Assembly: GCA_013298865.1 (NCBI GenBank)
Contig: JAAFJL010000044.1
Location: 1 to 32,865 of the forward strand
From: Cytophagales bacterium
Lineage (GTDB): Bacteria > Bacteroidota > Bacteroidia > Cytophagales > Spirosomataceae
Length of the DNA: 32,865 nt
Direction: 5' to 3'
The notes beneath the pieces are model-generated. The model was not told the DNA's origin and searched no databases. It saw nothing but the letters and a program-made list of their open reading frames with translations. The translations under genes were made by a program, and so were the position numbers. The stretch's first letter is position 1, and the number at the start of each line of letters is the position of its first letter. Shown here piece after piece: positions 25,965 through 32,381 of this stretch.

Positions 25965-26924
25965 ATGAAAAAATATACTTTTACAGAAAAAAAAGATACT
26001 CGTTCGGGCTTTGGTGCTGGAATGCAGATTTTAGGACAAACTAGTCCTAATGTTGTTGCTTTATGTGCCGATTTGGTTGGCTCTTTGAAATTGGACGCAT
26101 TTATCAAAGAAAACCCTGAGCGTTTTATTCAATGTGGTATCGCTGAGGCAAATATGATTGGTATTTCTGCTGGGTTAACTATTGGTGGAAAAATTCCTTT
26201 TGCTACTACATTTGCTAATTTTGGCTCTGGTCGTGTTTATGACCAAATCCGTCAATCTGTTGCGTATTCAAACAAAAATGTAAAAATCTGTGTATCTCAT
26301 GCTGGTTTAACTTTGGGGGAAGACGGAGCAACCCACCAGATTTTGGAAGATTTGGGCATGATGAAAATGTTGCCAGGCATGACAGTTATCAACCCTTGTG
26401 ACTATAACCAAACTAAAGCTGCGACGATTGCAATTGCAGACTACGAAGGTCCTGTTTACCTTCGTTTTGGTCGTCCTGTGATTCCAGTTTTTACTGACGC
26501 AGACCAAAAATTTGAAATTGGAAAAGCATGGACTGTCAACGAAGGAACTGATGTAAGTATCTTCGCAACAGGACATTTGGTTTGGGAAGCAATCCAAGCA
26601 GGAGAGATTTTGGCTGAAAAAGGAATCAGTGCAGAAATAATAAATATTCACACGATTAAACCTTTTGATACTGAGGCTGTCTTAACATCAATAAAGAAAA
26701 CTGGTTGTGCAGTTTCTGCCGAAGAACACCAAATTAATGGTGGTTTGGGTGATTCAATCGCTCAGGTTTTGGTACAACAATACTATGTTCCCATGGAATA
26801 CGTAGGAGTGAACGATTCTTTCGGAGAGTCTGGAACACCTACACAATTAATGGAAAAATACGGACTAACAGCAGCAGACATTGTGGAAAAAGCATTGAAA
26901 GCAATTAGACGGAAGAATTCATAA
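25965..26924 (+). CDS. Transketolase, C-terminal (pyrimidine-binding and C-terminal domain) subunit
   Basis: 319 residues. It begins with the pyrimidine-binding domain (KDTRSGFGAGMQILGQ, ALCADLVGSLKLD, FIQCGIAEANMIGISAGL with the ThDP-activating Glu). SHAGLTLGEDGATHQILEDLGMM follows, and then the C-terminal domain (DVSIFATGHLVWEAI, INIHTIKPFD, SAEEHQINGGLGDSIA). With the upstream gene it makes a full enzyme of ~605 residues, somewhat shorter than single-chain transketolases. Both stop together at a strong terminator. Confidence 0.92.
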   Translation: MKKYTFTEKKDTRSGFGAGMQILGQTSPNVVALCADLVGSLKLDAFIKENPERFIQCGIAEANMIGISAGLTIGGKIPFATTFANFGSGRVYDQIRQSVAYSNKNVKICVSHAGLTLGEDGATHQILEDLGMMKMLPGMTVINPCDYNQTKAATIAIADYEGPVYLRFGRPVIPVFTDADQKFEIGKAWTVNEGTDVSIFATGHLVWEAIQAGEILAEKGISAEIINIHTIKPFDTEAVLTSIKKTGCAVSAEEHQINGGLGDSIAQVLVQQYYVPMEYVGVNDSFGESGTPTQLMEKYGLTAADIVEKALKAIRRKNS

Positions 26925-26945
26925 TCTTTTGATAGTAAGTGACTT

Positions 26946-26981
26946 ACTCCTCAAGAATCTGAATTCTTGAGGAGTTTTTTT
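26946..26981 (+). terminator. Intrinsic terminator after the transketolase genes
   Basis: Perfect 13-bp arms ACTCCTCAAGAAT (26946-26958) and ATTCTTGAGGAGT (26963-26975) with a 4-nt loop and a T-run. It lies 21 bp after the stop and separates transketolase from the sigma module. Confidence 0.92.
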
Positions 26982-27009
26982 ATGGAATTCATCTGGTTAA
27001 AAATTTAGT

Positions 27010-27570
27010 ATGCCCGAAATTAAATTATCTGATGCTGAAATATTAACAAAGTTTTCTGTTGATGAAACTAAAAATTTTGCATTTAATCAACTGGTAAATA
27101 TTTATCAGCAGAAAGTGTATTGGCATATTCGTAAAATGGTGATTGACCATGATGATGCAGATGATTTAACGCAAGAAACGTTTATAAAAGCATGGAAAAA
27201 CTTAGATAATTTCAAAGGTGAATCTCAACTTTTCACTTGGCTTTATAGAATTGCTACCAACGAATGCTTAAATCATTTAGCAAAAAAGAAGCGACGTTTT
27301 TTCTTACCAATCAACGATATAACCGAAGAATTATCCAATAAAATTGATGATTCAGTTTTGATTTCAGGAGAAGAAATACAATTAAAATTACAAAAAGCAG
27401 TACTCACCCTTCCAGACAAACAACGGTTAGTTTTTAACATGAAATATTACGATGAAATGAAGTATGAAGAAATCGCTGAAATTACAGGTACATCAGTCGG
27501 GGCATTGAAAGCATCATATCATTTAGCCGTAAAAAAGGTTGAAGAATTTCTTAAAAAGGATACATTTTAA
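27010..27570 (+). CDS. ECF-type RNA polymerase sigma factor (module 1)
   Basis: 186 residues with only regions sigma2 and sigma4. Sigma2 contains DADDLTQETFIKAWKNLDNFKG and FTWLYRIATNECLNHL. Sigma4 contains LPDKQRLVFNMKYYDEMKYEEIAEITGTSVGALKAS. Such factors direct polymerase to envelope-stress or uptake genes when released from an anti-sigma partner. The likely partner is the single-TM protein encoded 98 bp downstream. Promoter not recognised; unlike module 2, no CGCAAG/ACATCTAA motif precedes it. Confidence 0.92.
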   Translation: MPEIKLSDAEILTKFSVDETKNFAFNQLVNIYQQKVYWHIRKMVIDHDDADDLTQETFIKAWKNLDNFKGESQLFTWLYRIATNECLNHLAKKKRRFFLPINDITEELSNKIDDSVLISGEEIQLKLQKAVLTLPDKQRLVFNMKYYDEMKYEEIAEITGTSVGALKASYHLAVKKVEEFLKKDTF

Positions 27571-27668
27571 TTAAACCTTTTTCTGAAAATTAAATCAAAG
27601 AACTGTTCTTGATACAATCCACAAAAGCTAACATAAATCGTTTTAACGAATTATGCAGTAATATTAAA

Positions 27669-28106
27669 ATGAAAAAAGAAGAGATAAATTTAGAAAAATT
27701 ACCCAAAGAAAATGTTTTCAAAATACCAGATAACTATTTTGAAAATCTATCCGAGAAAATAGCAAGCCGTGTTTCTGAGGACAGCAAAGTTATTTCTCTC
27801 AGAAAATGGTCACCAAAATATACTTTGCTTGCTATTGCGGCATCCTCGGCAATTGCAGTTATGGGTTTCTTTTGGGTAAATTCACAGCAAGATAAAAATG
27901 AAAATGTTGCATTGTCAGGCGTGAGTCAGCAAGAGATTGTCAACTATTTGATTCAAGAAAATATGTCTCAAAGCGAAGTTACTGAGCATTTTGAAAACAC
28001 TAATTTATTGAAGATAAAAGACACTGATTTATTGGATAATCTAAAAGTTAGCGATAAAGAAATTTTACAAAGTGTTGATTTAGAGAGCGTTGAAGAGGAA
28101 ATTTAG
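27669..28106 (+). CDS. Single-TM protein, putative anti-sigma factor (module 1)
   Basis: 145 residues from ATG 27669; an in-frame TTG at 27609 would add 20 unfamiliar residues. The cytoplasmic N-terminus has KENVFKIPDNYFENLSEKIASRV, a segment often seen in proteins encoded next to Bacteroidota ECF sigma genes. One transmembrane helix follows (LLAIAASSAIAVMGFFWV), then an acidic extracytoplasmic tail. This layout suits an anti-sigma factor, but no zinc-binding ZAS motif (HxxxCxxC) is present, so the role is inferred. Confidence 0.7.
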   Translation: MKKEEINLEKLPKENVFKIPDNYFENLSEKIASRVSEDSKVISLRKWSPKYTLLAIAASSAIAVMGFFWVNSQQDKNENVALSGVSQQEIVNYLIQENMSQSEVTEHFENTNLLKIKDTDLLDNLKVSDKEILQSVDLESVEEEI

Positions 28107-28149
28107 CGTTATTGTTACCAAATTTATTATTACATTTAATTTTAAAAAA

Positions 28150-28605
28150 ATGAAAAAAACAACCATTTTAATTATCATTTTAACCATTGCTTTTACTGCA
28201 AGTTTAAAAGCACAAGATGATTTTCCGAGAGCTAAAGAAAAAATCAGAGCCGCAAAAGTTGGCTTAATAACGAGTCGTTTGAATTTAACCGAAGACCAAG
28301 CCAAAACTTTCTGGGTTGTTTATGAAGAATTTGATAAAAAACGAGCAGAAATTAGAAAGAATATTCGTGAAATGACAGCCGAAAGTAGAAATATTACTAC
28401 TACTGATGACAAAATTTTGGCAGATATTAAAGAAGTTTTGAGTTTAAAACAAAAAGAAGTTGACTTAGAAAAAGAATATTTGTCTAAATTTTTAAAGACT
28501 ATCAACGTTCGTCAACTTTCTGAATTATTTAAAACTGAGCAATTATTTAATCAAATGCTGGTGAAAAAATTGAATAAAAAAGGTGATAAATTTGACAAAG
28601 AGTAA
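28150..28605 (+). CDS. Spy/CpxP-like periplasmic protein (module 1)
   Basis: 151 residues from ATG 28150. The longer frame from 28090 overlaps the preceding gene and lacks a signal sequence at its start. A signal peptide ends at LKAQ (about residue 22). The mature protein is helical and charged, with the LTxxQ-type motif LNLTEDQAKTFWVVYEEFDKKRAEIR and a later QKEVDLEKEYLSKFLKTI. Spy/CpxP-like proteins act as ATP-independent chaperones or metal/stress sensors in the periplasm. The gene ends module 1 and is followed by a terminator. Confidence 0.75.
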   Translation: MKKTTILIIILTIAFTASLKAQDDFPRAKEKIRAAKVGLITSRLNLTEDQAKTFWVVYEEFDKKRAEIRKNIREMTAESRNITTTDDKILADIKEVLSLKQKEVDLEKEYLSKFLKTINVRQLSELFKTEQLFNQMLVKKLNKKGDKFDKE

Positions 28606-28629
28606 TTTGTTTTCAGGATGGATTTTAAG

Positions 28630-28660
28630 AAACCTCTCTAAAATTTAGGGAGGTTTTTTT
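28630..28660 (+). terminator. Intrinsic terminator after module 1
   Basis: Arms AAACCTCTCTA (28630-28640) and TAGGGAGGTTT (28646-28656) pair with one wobble, followed by seven T. It stands 24 bp after the Spy-like gene. Confidence 0.8.
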
Positions 28661-28666
28661 ATTTTT

Positions 28667-28833
28667 GGAATTATATACTATTTGGCGGGTTATAAAAAAA
28701 CCTCTCCCCCAGCCCCTCTCCTGCTGAGAGGGGAGCATTTATGGACGAATTTCTCCCTTCTCAGCAGGAGAGGGGTCGGGGGAGAGGTTTTTCTAAGTCA
28801 AACACATCTGTCCGCCAAATAGTATATAATTCC
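28667..28833. mobile_element. 167-bp MITE-like element with 22-bp perfect inverted ends and a nested palindrome
   Basis: The 22 bp at 28667-28688 (core TATATACTATTTGGCGG) recur as an exact reverse complement at 28812-28833. Inside, 28696-28726 and 28761-28792 form a second long hairpin built from CCTCTCCCCC-AG-CCCCTCTCCTGCTGA and its complement, with two mismatches. The inner G+C-rich part differs strongly in base composition from the A+T-rich ends, as if one repeat had inserted in another. No ORF is present. Confidence 0.75.
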
Positions 28834-28862
28834 GTTTATTTTTCAAAAAAATCACAATTCCT

Positions 28863-28891
28863 CGCAAGTTTTATTTTTATTTTACATCTAA
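28863..28891 (+). promoter_or_regulatory. Candidate ECF-sigma promoter (CGCAAGTTTT-N11-ACATCTAA) of module 2
   Basis: This 29-nt segment is identical at 25 of 29 positions, without gaps, to 30341-30369 upstream of the first YHYH gene. It ends 29 bp before the sigma factor ATG. CGCAAG is a plausible -35 and ACATCTAA a plausible -10. Autoregulation of the sigma gene is inferred. Confidence 0.55.
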
Positions 28892-28920
28892 GTAATTGAA
28901 TTCGAGATGTTTCCCAATAA

Positions 28921-29496
28921 ATGACCGAACAAGAACTACTATTTAGATTACAGTCTGGTGATGAATCAGCCTTTAAGACTTTAGTTGAAACCCACCAAAA
29001 GCGGGTTTTCAATACTGTCTTGGCGATTGTGCAGGATTTTGAGGAGGCAGAAGATGTATCGCAGGAAGTTTTTATGGAGGTTTATCAGTCGGTAAAAAAG
29101 TTTAGAGGAGATTCAAAAATTTCGACTTGGTTGTATAGAATTGCTACTACAAAGGCTTTAGAGGAAATTCGTAAAAAGAAAGCTGCTAAACGATTCTCTT
29201 TTTTTACGAGTTTATTTGGAGATAGTAATGAGGTTCTTCACGAATCCGCTGATTTTGTACATCCAGGAGTGGTTCTGGAACAACAAGAAAATGCAAAAGT
29301 ATTATTTAAGGCTATCAATCAATTGCCTGAAAATCAAAAAGTTGCTTATACTTTGAGTAATATTGAGGGGTTGAGTTATCAGGAAATTACGGAGGTGATG
29401 GAAGTTTCATTGTCATCGGTAGAATCACTTTTATTTAGAGCAAAAACAAATTTAAAAAAGTCATTAGGAGATTACTATAAAAATCACTTTGTATGA
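28921..29496 (+). CDS. ECF-type RNA polymerase sigma factor (module 2)
   Basis: 191 residues. Sigma2: VQDFEEAEDVSQEVFMEVYQSVKKFRGDSKISTWLYRIATTKALEEI. Sigma4: INQLPENQKVAYTLSNIEGLSYQEITEVMEVSLSSVESLLFRAKTNLKK. It is a paralogue of the module 1 factor but clearly diverged, so the two probably read different promoters. It is preceded by a motif shared with the YHYH operon and overlaps the next gene by 4 bp (ATGA), indicating coupling with its probable anti-sigma factor. Confidence 0.93.
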   Translation: MTEQELLFRLQSGDESAFKTLVETHQKRVFNTVLAIVQDFEEAEDVSQEVFMEVYQSVKKFRGDSKISTWLYRIATTKALEEIRKKKAAKRFSFFTSLFGDSNEVLHESADFVHPGVVLEQQENAKVLFKAINQLPENQKVAYTLSNIEGLSYQEITEVMEVSLSSVESLLFRAKTNLKKSLGDYYKNHFV

Positions 29497-29789
29497 AAAA
29501 TTCTCACGACATAGAACAAAAAGTTGAGGAAACTTTGAATGCACTGGACGGAATGGAACAAGCCGAACCCAAACCGTTTTATTATACCCGTTTGAAGGCA
29601 AGAATGGAGAGAGAATTGTTGCAACCAAAAACTGTTTTAGGTTGGACTTTTAAACCAATTTATGCCTACGCTTCCTTAGCTTTGGTTTTAACAATAAATA
29701 TTTTTACGATTGTTACCCTCAATAATAAAAGTAATCAGCCTCCCAAGGATGTGCAAACATACAGTTTGTACGACCCTAATGGTTTGTAA
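29493..29789 (+). CDS. Small single-TM protein, putative anti-sigma factor (module 2)
   Basis: 98 residues. A cytoplasmic N-terminus (EQKVEETLNALDGMEQAEPKPFYYTRLKARMERE) is followed by one membrane helix (IYAYASLALVLTINIFTIVTL) and a short Asn/Pro-rich tail. The 4-bp overlap with the sigma gene and the cytoplasmic helix before the membrane segment are typical for membrane-bound anti-sigma factors. No zinc motif is present. It is shorter than its module 1 counterpart, which has a longer extracytoplasmic tail. Confidence 0.7.
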   Translation: MKNSHDIEQKVEETLNALDGMEQAEPKPFYYTRLKARMERELLQPKTVLGWTFKPIYAYASLALVLTINIFTIVTLNNKSNQPPKDVQTYSLYDPNGL

Positions 29790-29800
29790 ATGATAAAGTT

Positions 29801-30277
29801 ATGAACGAACAAAATAAATTCAGAAATCTTTGGTTTGCTATTATGAGCCTCTTTTTGCTTAATATAGGCACATTAAGCTGGATGTTTTTCAAAAATCAAG
29901 GGCATGAACCGCCAATTGGTCCTGTTATTATTGAAGAAGCACTAAGGTTTGATAACAAACAATTATCAGATTTTAAACCTTTGATGAAAAAGCACTTTGA
30001 AACTGTTATTCCTTTGAGAAAAGCTATCCAACAAGATAAAGATTCTCTTTTTGATTGGTTGAAGTCGGGTGGCAATGATTCTATATCTTTTAACAATCAT
30101 TTAGCCTCAATGTCTGCCAAAGTGATTGAAAATGAGAAAAATACTTTCTTGCATTTTAAAGAAATTAGAGATTTATGCACACCTGAACAGAAAAAGTATT
30201 TTGACGAAGTACTGATTGAGAAATTCAAACACCATAACGATAAAAAAAGTCCACCACCTCCAAGGGATTCAAAATAA
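29801..30277 (+). CDS. Membrane-anchored Spy/CnrX-like stress protein (module 2)
   Basis: 158 residues. An uncleaved N-terminal helix (LWFAIMSLFLLNIGTLSWMFF) anchors a helical periplasmic domain with the LTxxQ-type ending LCTPEQKKYFDEVLIEKFKHH and charged helices before it. This resembles the periplasmic heavy-metal sensor/Spy group. The His-rich tail (KHHND) and Met residues might bind metal, but that is a guess. Lying 11 bp after the anti-sigma candidate, it probably senses the envelope signal that controls the sigma factor. Confidence 0.72.
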   Translation: MNEQNKFRNLWFAIMSLFLLNIGTLSWMFFKNQGHEPPIGPVIIEEALRFDNKQLSDFKPLMKKHFETVIPLRKAIQQDKDSLFDWLKSGGNDSISFNNHLASMSAKVIENEKNTFLHFKEIRDLCTPEQKKYFDEVLIEKFKHHNDKKSPPPPRDSK

Positions 30278-30282
30278 AGAGT

Positions 30283-30322
30283 AAAAAAAAGGCGATTTCA
30301 CGAAATGAAATCGCCTTTTTTT
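30283..30322. terminator. Strong terminator after module 2
   Basis: A-run plus GGCGATTTCA (to 30300), loop CGAAA, then TGAAATCGCC and a T-run to 30322. The stem is perfect and symmetrical, so it may work in both directions. It separates module 2 from the YHYH operon, which must then have its own promoter. Confidence 0.92.
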
Positions 30323-30340
30323 ATTTTTTTTCAAACTGAC

Positions 30341-30369
30341 CGCAAGTTTTCTTTTTGCTTAACATCTAA
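30341..30369 (+). promoter_or_regulatory. Candidate ECF-sigma promoter of the YHYH operon
   Basis: CGCAAGTTTT and ACATCTAA stand at exactly the same spacing (11 nt) as in 28863-28891 upstream of the module 2 sigma gene. The segment lies just after the module 2 terminator and ~130 bp before the YHYH start, leaving a long 5' leader. Confidence 0.55.
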
Positions 30370-30413
30370 TACTTTGAAAACAAACTCAAACATTAAATGA
30401 AAAAACTCTACTG

Positions 30414-30427
30414 ATACAATATTGTAT
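30414..30427. promoter_or_regulatory. 14-bp perfect palindrome in the YHYH leader
   Basis: ATACAATATTGTAT is its own reverse complement. It lies between the candidate promoter and the leader hairpin and could be an operator for a dimeric regulator. Low complexity makes a chance origin possible. Confidence 0.3.
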
Positions 30428-30437
30428 TTTAGACTTA

Positions 30438-30481
30438 GTCACTGGAATTCAATAATGGATGAACTTTTAAATTCCAGTGAC
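30438..30481 (+). promoter_or_regulatory. Leader hairpin upstream of the first YHYH gene
   Basis: GTCACTGGAATT (30438-30449) and AATTCCAGTGAC (30470-30481) are perfectly complementary with a 20-nt loop, ending 17 bp before the ATG. The stem lies inside the expected 5' UTR and may affect translation or stability. It has no T-run, so it is not a normal terminator. Confidence 0.55.
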
Positions 30482-30498
30482 TTAAACAAATAGAAAAC

Positions 30499-31362
30499 AT
30501 GAAGAAGCTAATTTTTGCAACTGTAATTATTTTAGGAATTGGAGCAATTGCTTGTAAAGAAGAAACACTTAGACCTAATCCTTCTGGAGGAAATACTGTA
30601 CCGAGTGGCACAGTTGGTACTGGAACAAATACTGGTACAACATCAGGGAGTTCTGGTTCAACAACAACTACTACTACTGCAACAGATTATAGTTCGATAG
30701 TTCAAAAAGCCTTTTCTGGCTATGGAGCTGCAAGTGTAAGTTCTGTAACGGTTGATGGTGATTATGTTGTGATAAAATGTACAGGTGTGCCAGACCATAA
30801 AAGCCCCTATTTTAAAAATTCGACTTGGGAAAGTTCTATGTATGTTGCCGACACAAGAAGCACTTTTAAGCAAGCCCCAGGTAGTTATGTTGCCGCATTT
30901 AACTATACTTTCAGAATCCCGAAAGCTCCAAAAGAATCATCTTCCAAAAAATCATTGGGTACGGCAACCATAGGAATAGCCCTGAATGGCGTGCCACTCT
31001 TCAATCAATATGCTGCTGGGAATACTGCTATCTCGGTTGGAACGGGAGAATATGTTTCATTTGATTTGTACGGTGGACACCCTGCCCCTTCACTTGATTA
31101 TCACTATCATATTGAACCCAATTTTATTACTACTGCCAAAGGTTCTGATGCTTTAATTGGGTATTTATTGGATGGTTTTCCAGTATATGGTTCAAAAGAA
31201 AATGGCAAGACGGTAACTTCTTCAAGTTTGGATGCCTATCATGGTCATACGGCTGTAACGAAGGAATATCCAAACGGAATTTATCATTATCATACTACTG
31301 CCGATGCACCGTTTATCAACGGAAACGGATTTTTCGGAACGGCTGGGACTTGGACAAAATAA
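30499..31362 (+). CDS. YHYH-domain lipoprotein, copy 1
   Basis: 287 residues. A lipoprotein signal peptide ends at AIAC (Cys19). A Gly/Ser/Thr-rich linker with a run of Thr spans about residues 26-62. The YHYH domain follows, with GGHPAPSLDYHYHIEPN, LIGYLLDGFPVYGSKENG, DAYHGHTAVTKEYPNGIYHYHTT and a terminal GFFGTAGTW. The clustered His-x-His pairs look suited to bind metal, but no function is established for the family. It is closely similar to the next gene (roughly three quarters identical over the domain), differing mainly by the longer linker. It lies behind a candidate ECF promoter. Confidence 0.88.
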   Translation: MKKLIFATVIILGIGAIACKEETLRPNPSGGNTVPSGTVGTGTNTGTTSGSSGSTTTTTTATDYSSIVQKAFSGYGAASVSSVTVDGDYVVIKCTGVPDHKSPYFKNSTWESSMYVADTRSTFKQAPGSYVAAFNYTFRIPKAPKESSSKKSLGTATIGIALNGVPLFNQYAAGNTAISVGTGEYVSFDLYGGHPAPSLDYHYHIEPNFITTAKGSDALIGYLLDGFPVYGSKENGKTVTSSSLDAYHGHTAVTKEYPNGIYHYHTTADAPFINGNGFFGTAGTWTK

Positions 31363-31375
31363 TTTTTTTATAAAA

Positions 31376-31451
31376 AAGTGGTTTTATCAAACATTGGAAA
31401 CTGTTTCGAAATAAAACCCTGCGTATAATCCCTTGTGGGTTATACGCTTTT
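31376..31451 (+). repeat. 76-nt two-stem intergenic element, copy 1
   Basis: It is identical to 32284-32359 except at two positions. Stem 1 is GGTTTTAT/ATAAAACC with a ~23-nt loop. Stem 2 is GCGTATAATCCC-TTGT-GGGTTATACGC, with one bulged base, followed by TTTT. The second stem plus T-run looks like a weak terminator or attenuator between genes of the same operon. The position after a paralogous gene in both cases shows that it was duplicated together with the gene. Confidence 0.75.
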
Positions 31452-31473
31452 CAAATTTAAAATTAAAAACAAC

Positions 31474-32265
31474 ATGAAAAATTATACAATAATTTTATTC
31501 GCTTTCGTATTTACGATTACTTTTTCTTGTGAAAAAGACCAGACAAATCCTTCGACTACAGGTACAGGAGTAACAACTACTGCAACAGATTATAGTGCGG
31601 TAGTTCAAAAAGCATTTACGACTTATGGAGCAAAAAATGTAAGTTCTGTTACGGTGGACGGAGATTATATTTTAATCAAAACGAATGGTGTTCCTGAACA
31701 CAAAAGCCCTTACTTCAAAGGTTCAACTTGGGAATCTACTTTGTATGTAGCTGATACCAGAAGCGAGTTCAAACAAGCTCCAGGAAGTTATATCTCAGCG
31801 ATAAGCTATACTTTCAAAATACCCAAAGCACCCGTTGAGTCATCTTCCAAAAAATCATTAGGTACTGCCACTATTGGCGTAGCCTTAAACGGAGTGCCAA
31901 TTTTTAATCAATATGCTGCTGGTAATACGGTTATTACAGTCGGGGCAGGAGAATATGTTTCTTTCGATTTATATGGTGGACACCCATCACCTAATCTTGA
32001 TTATCACTATCATGTAGAACCAAATTATATTACTGCCAATAAAGGCTCAGATGCCTTAGTGGGCTATTTGTTAGATGGATTCCCAGTTTATGGACCGAAA
32101 GAAAATGGTAAAACTTTGGTGAGTACAGATTTGGATGCTTATCATGGACATACAGCTAAAACTGCTGAATATCCAAGCGGAATTTATCACTATCATACAA
32201 CGGCTGATGCCCCTTTTATTAATGGAAATGGATTCTATGGAACGGCTGGTACTTGGACTAAATAG
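31474..32265 (+). CDS. YHYH-domain lipoprotein, copy 2
   Basis: 263 residues from ATG 31474. A GTG 13 codons upstream lies inside the preceding hairpin and would spoil the lipoprotein signal (TFSC, Cys19), so it was not chosen. The linker is short (about residues 20-35). The YHYH domain matches copy 1 closely: GGHPSPNLDYHYHVEPN, LVGYLLDGFPVYGPKENG, DAYHGHTAKTAEYPSGIYHYHTT and GFYGTAGTW. All His pairs are conserved in both copies, implying that they matter. A recent tandem duplication is likely. Confidence 0.88.
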   Translation: MKNYTIILFAFVFTITFSCEKDQTNPSTTGTGVTTTATDYSAVVQKAFTTYGAKNVSSVTVDGDYILIKTNGVPEHKSPYFKGSTWESTLYVADTRSEFKQAPGSYISAISYTFKIPKAPVESSSKKSLGTATIGVALNGVPIFNQYAAGNTVITVGAGEYVSFDLYGGHPSPNLDYHYHVEPNYITANKGSDALVGYLLDGFPVYGPKENGKTLVSTDLDAYHGHTAKTAEYPSGIYHYHTTADAPFINGNGFYGTAGTWTK

Positions 32266-32283
32266 TTATAATTCAATAAAAGA

Positions 32284-32359
32284 AAGTGGTTTTATTAAAC
32301 ATTGGGAACTGTTTCGAAATAAAACCCTGCGTATAATCCCTTGTGGGTTATACGCTTTT
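32284..32359 (+). repeat. 76-nt two-stem intergenic element, copy 2
   Basis: Second copy of the element at 31376-31451, with two substitutions, both in the stem 1 loop, so the stems are unchanged. It stands between YHYH copy 2 and the surface-protein gene, 22 bp before that ATG. Confidence 0.75.
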
Positions 32360-32381
32360 AATATTTAAAACACACAAGATT

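Noticed and set aside
25965..26924. Transketolase as a frameshifted single gene
   Set aside because: The break is exactly between domains, with a proper stop, gap and ATG; both parts are complete, so this is a normal two-gene form.
31435..31473. Earlier GTG start of YHYH copy 2
   Set aside because: It lies inside the 76-nt two-stem element and would put 13 residues before the lipoprotein signal.
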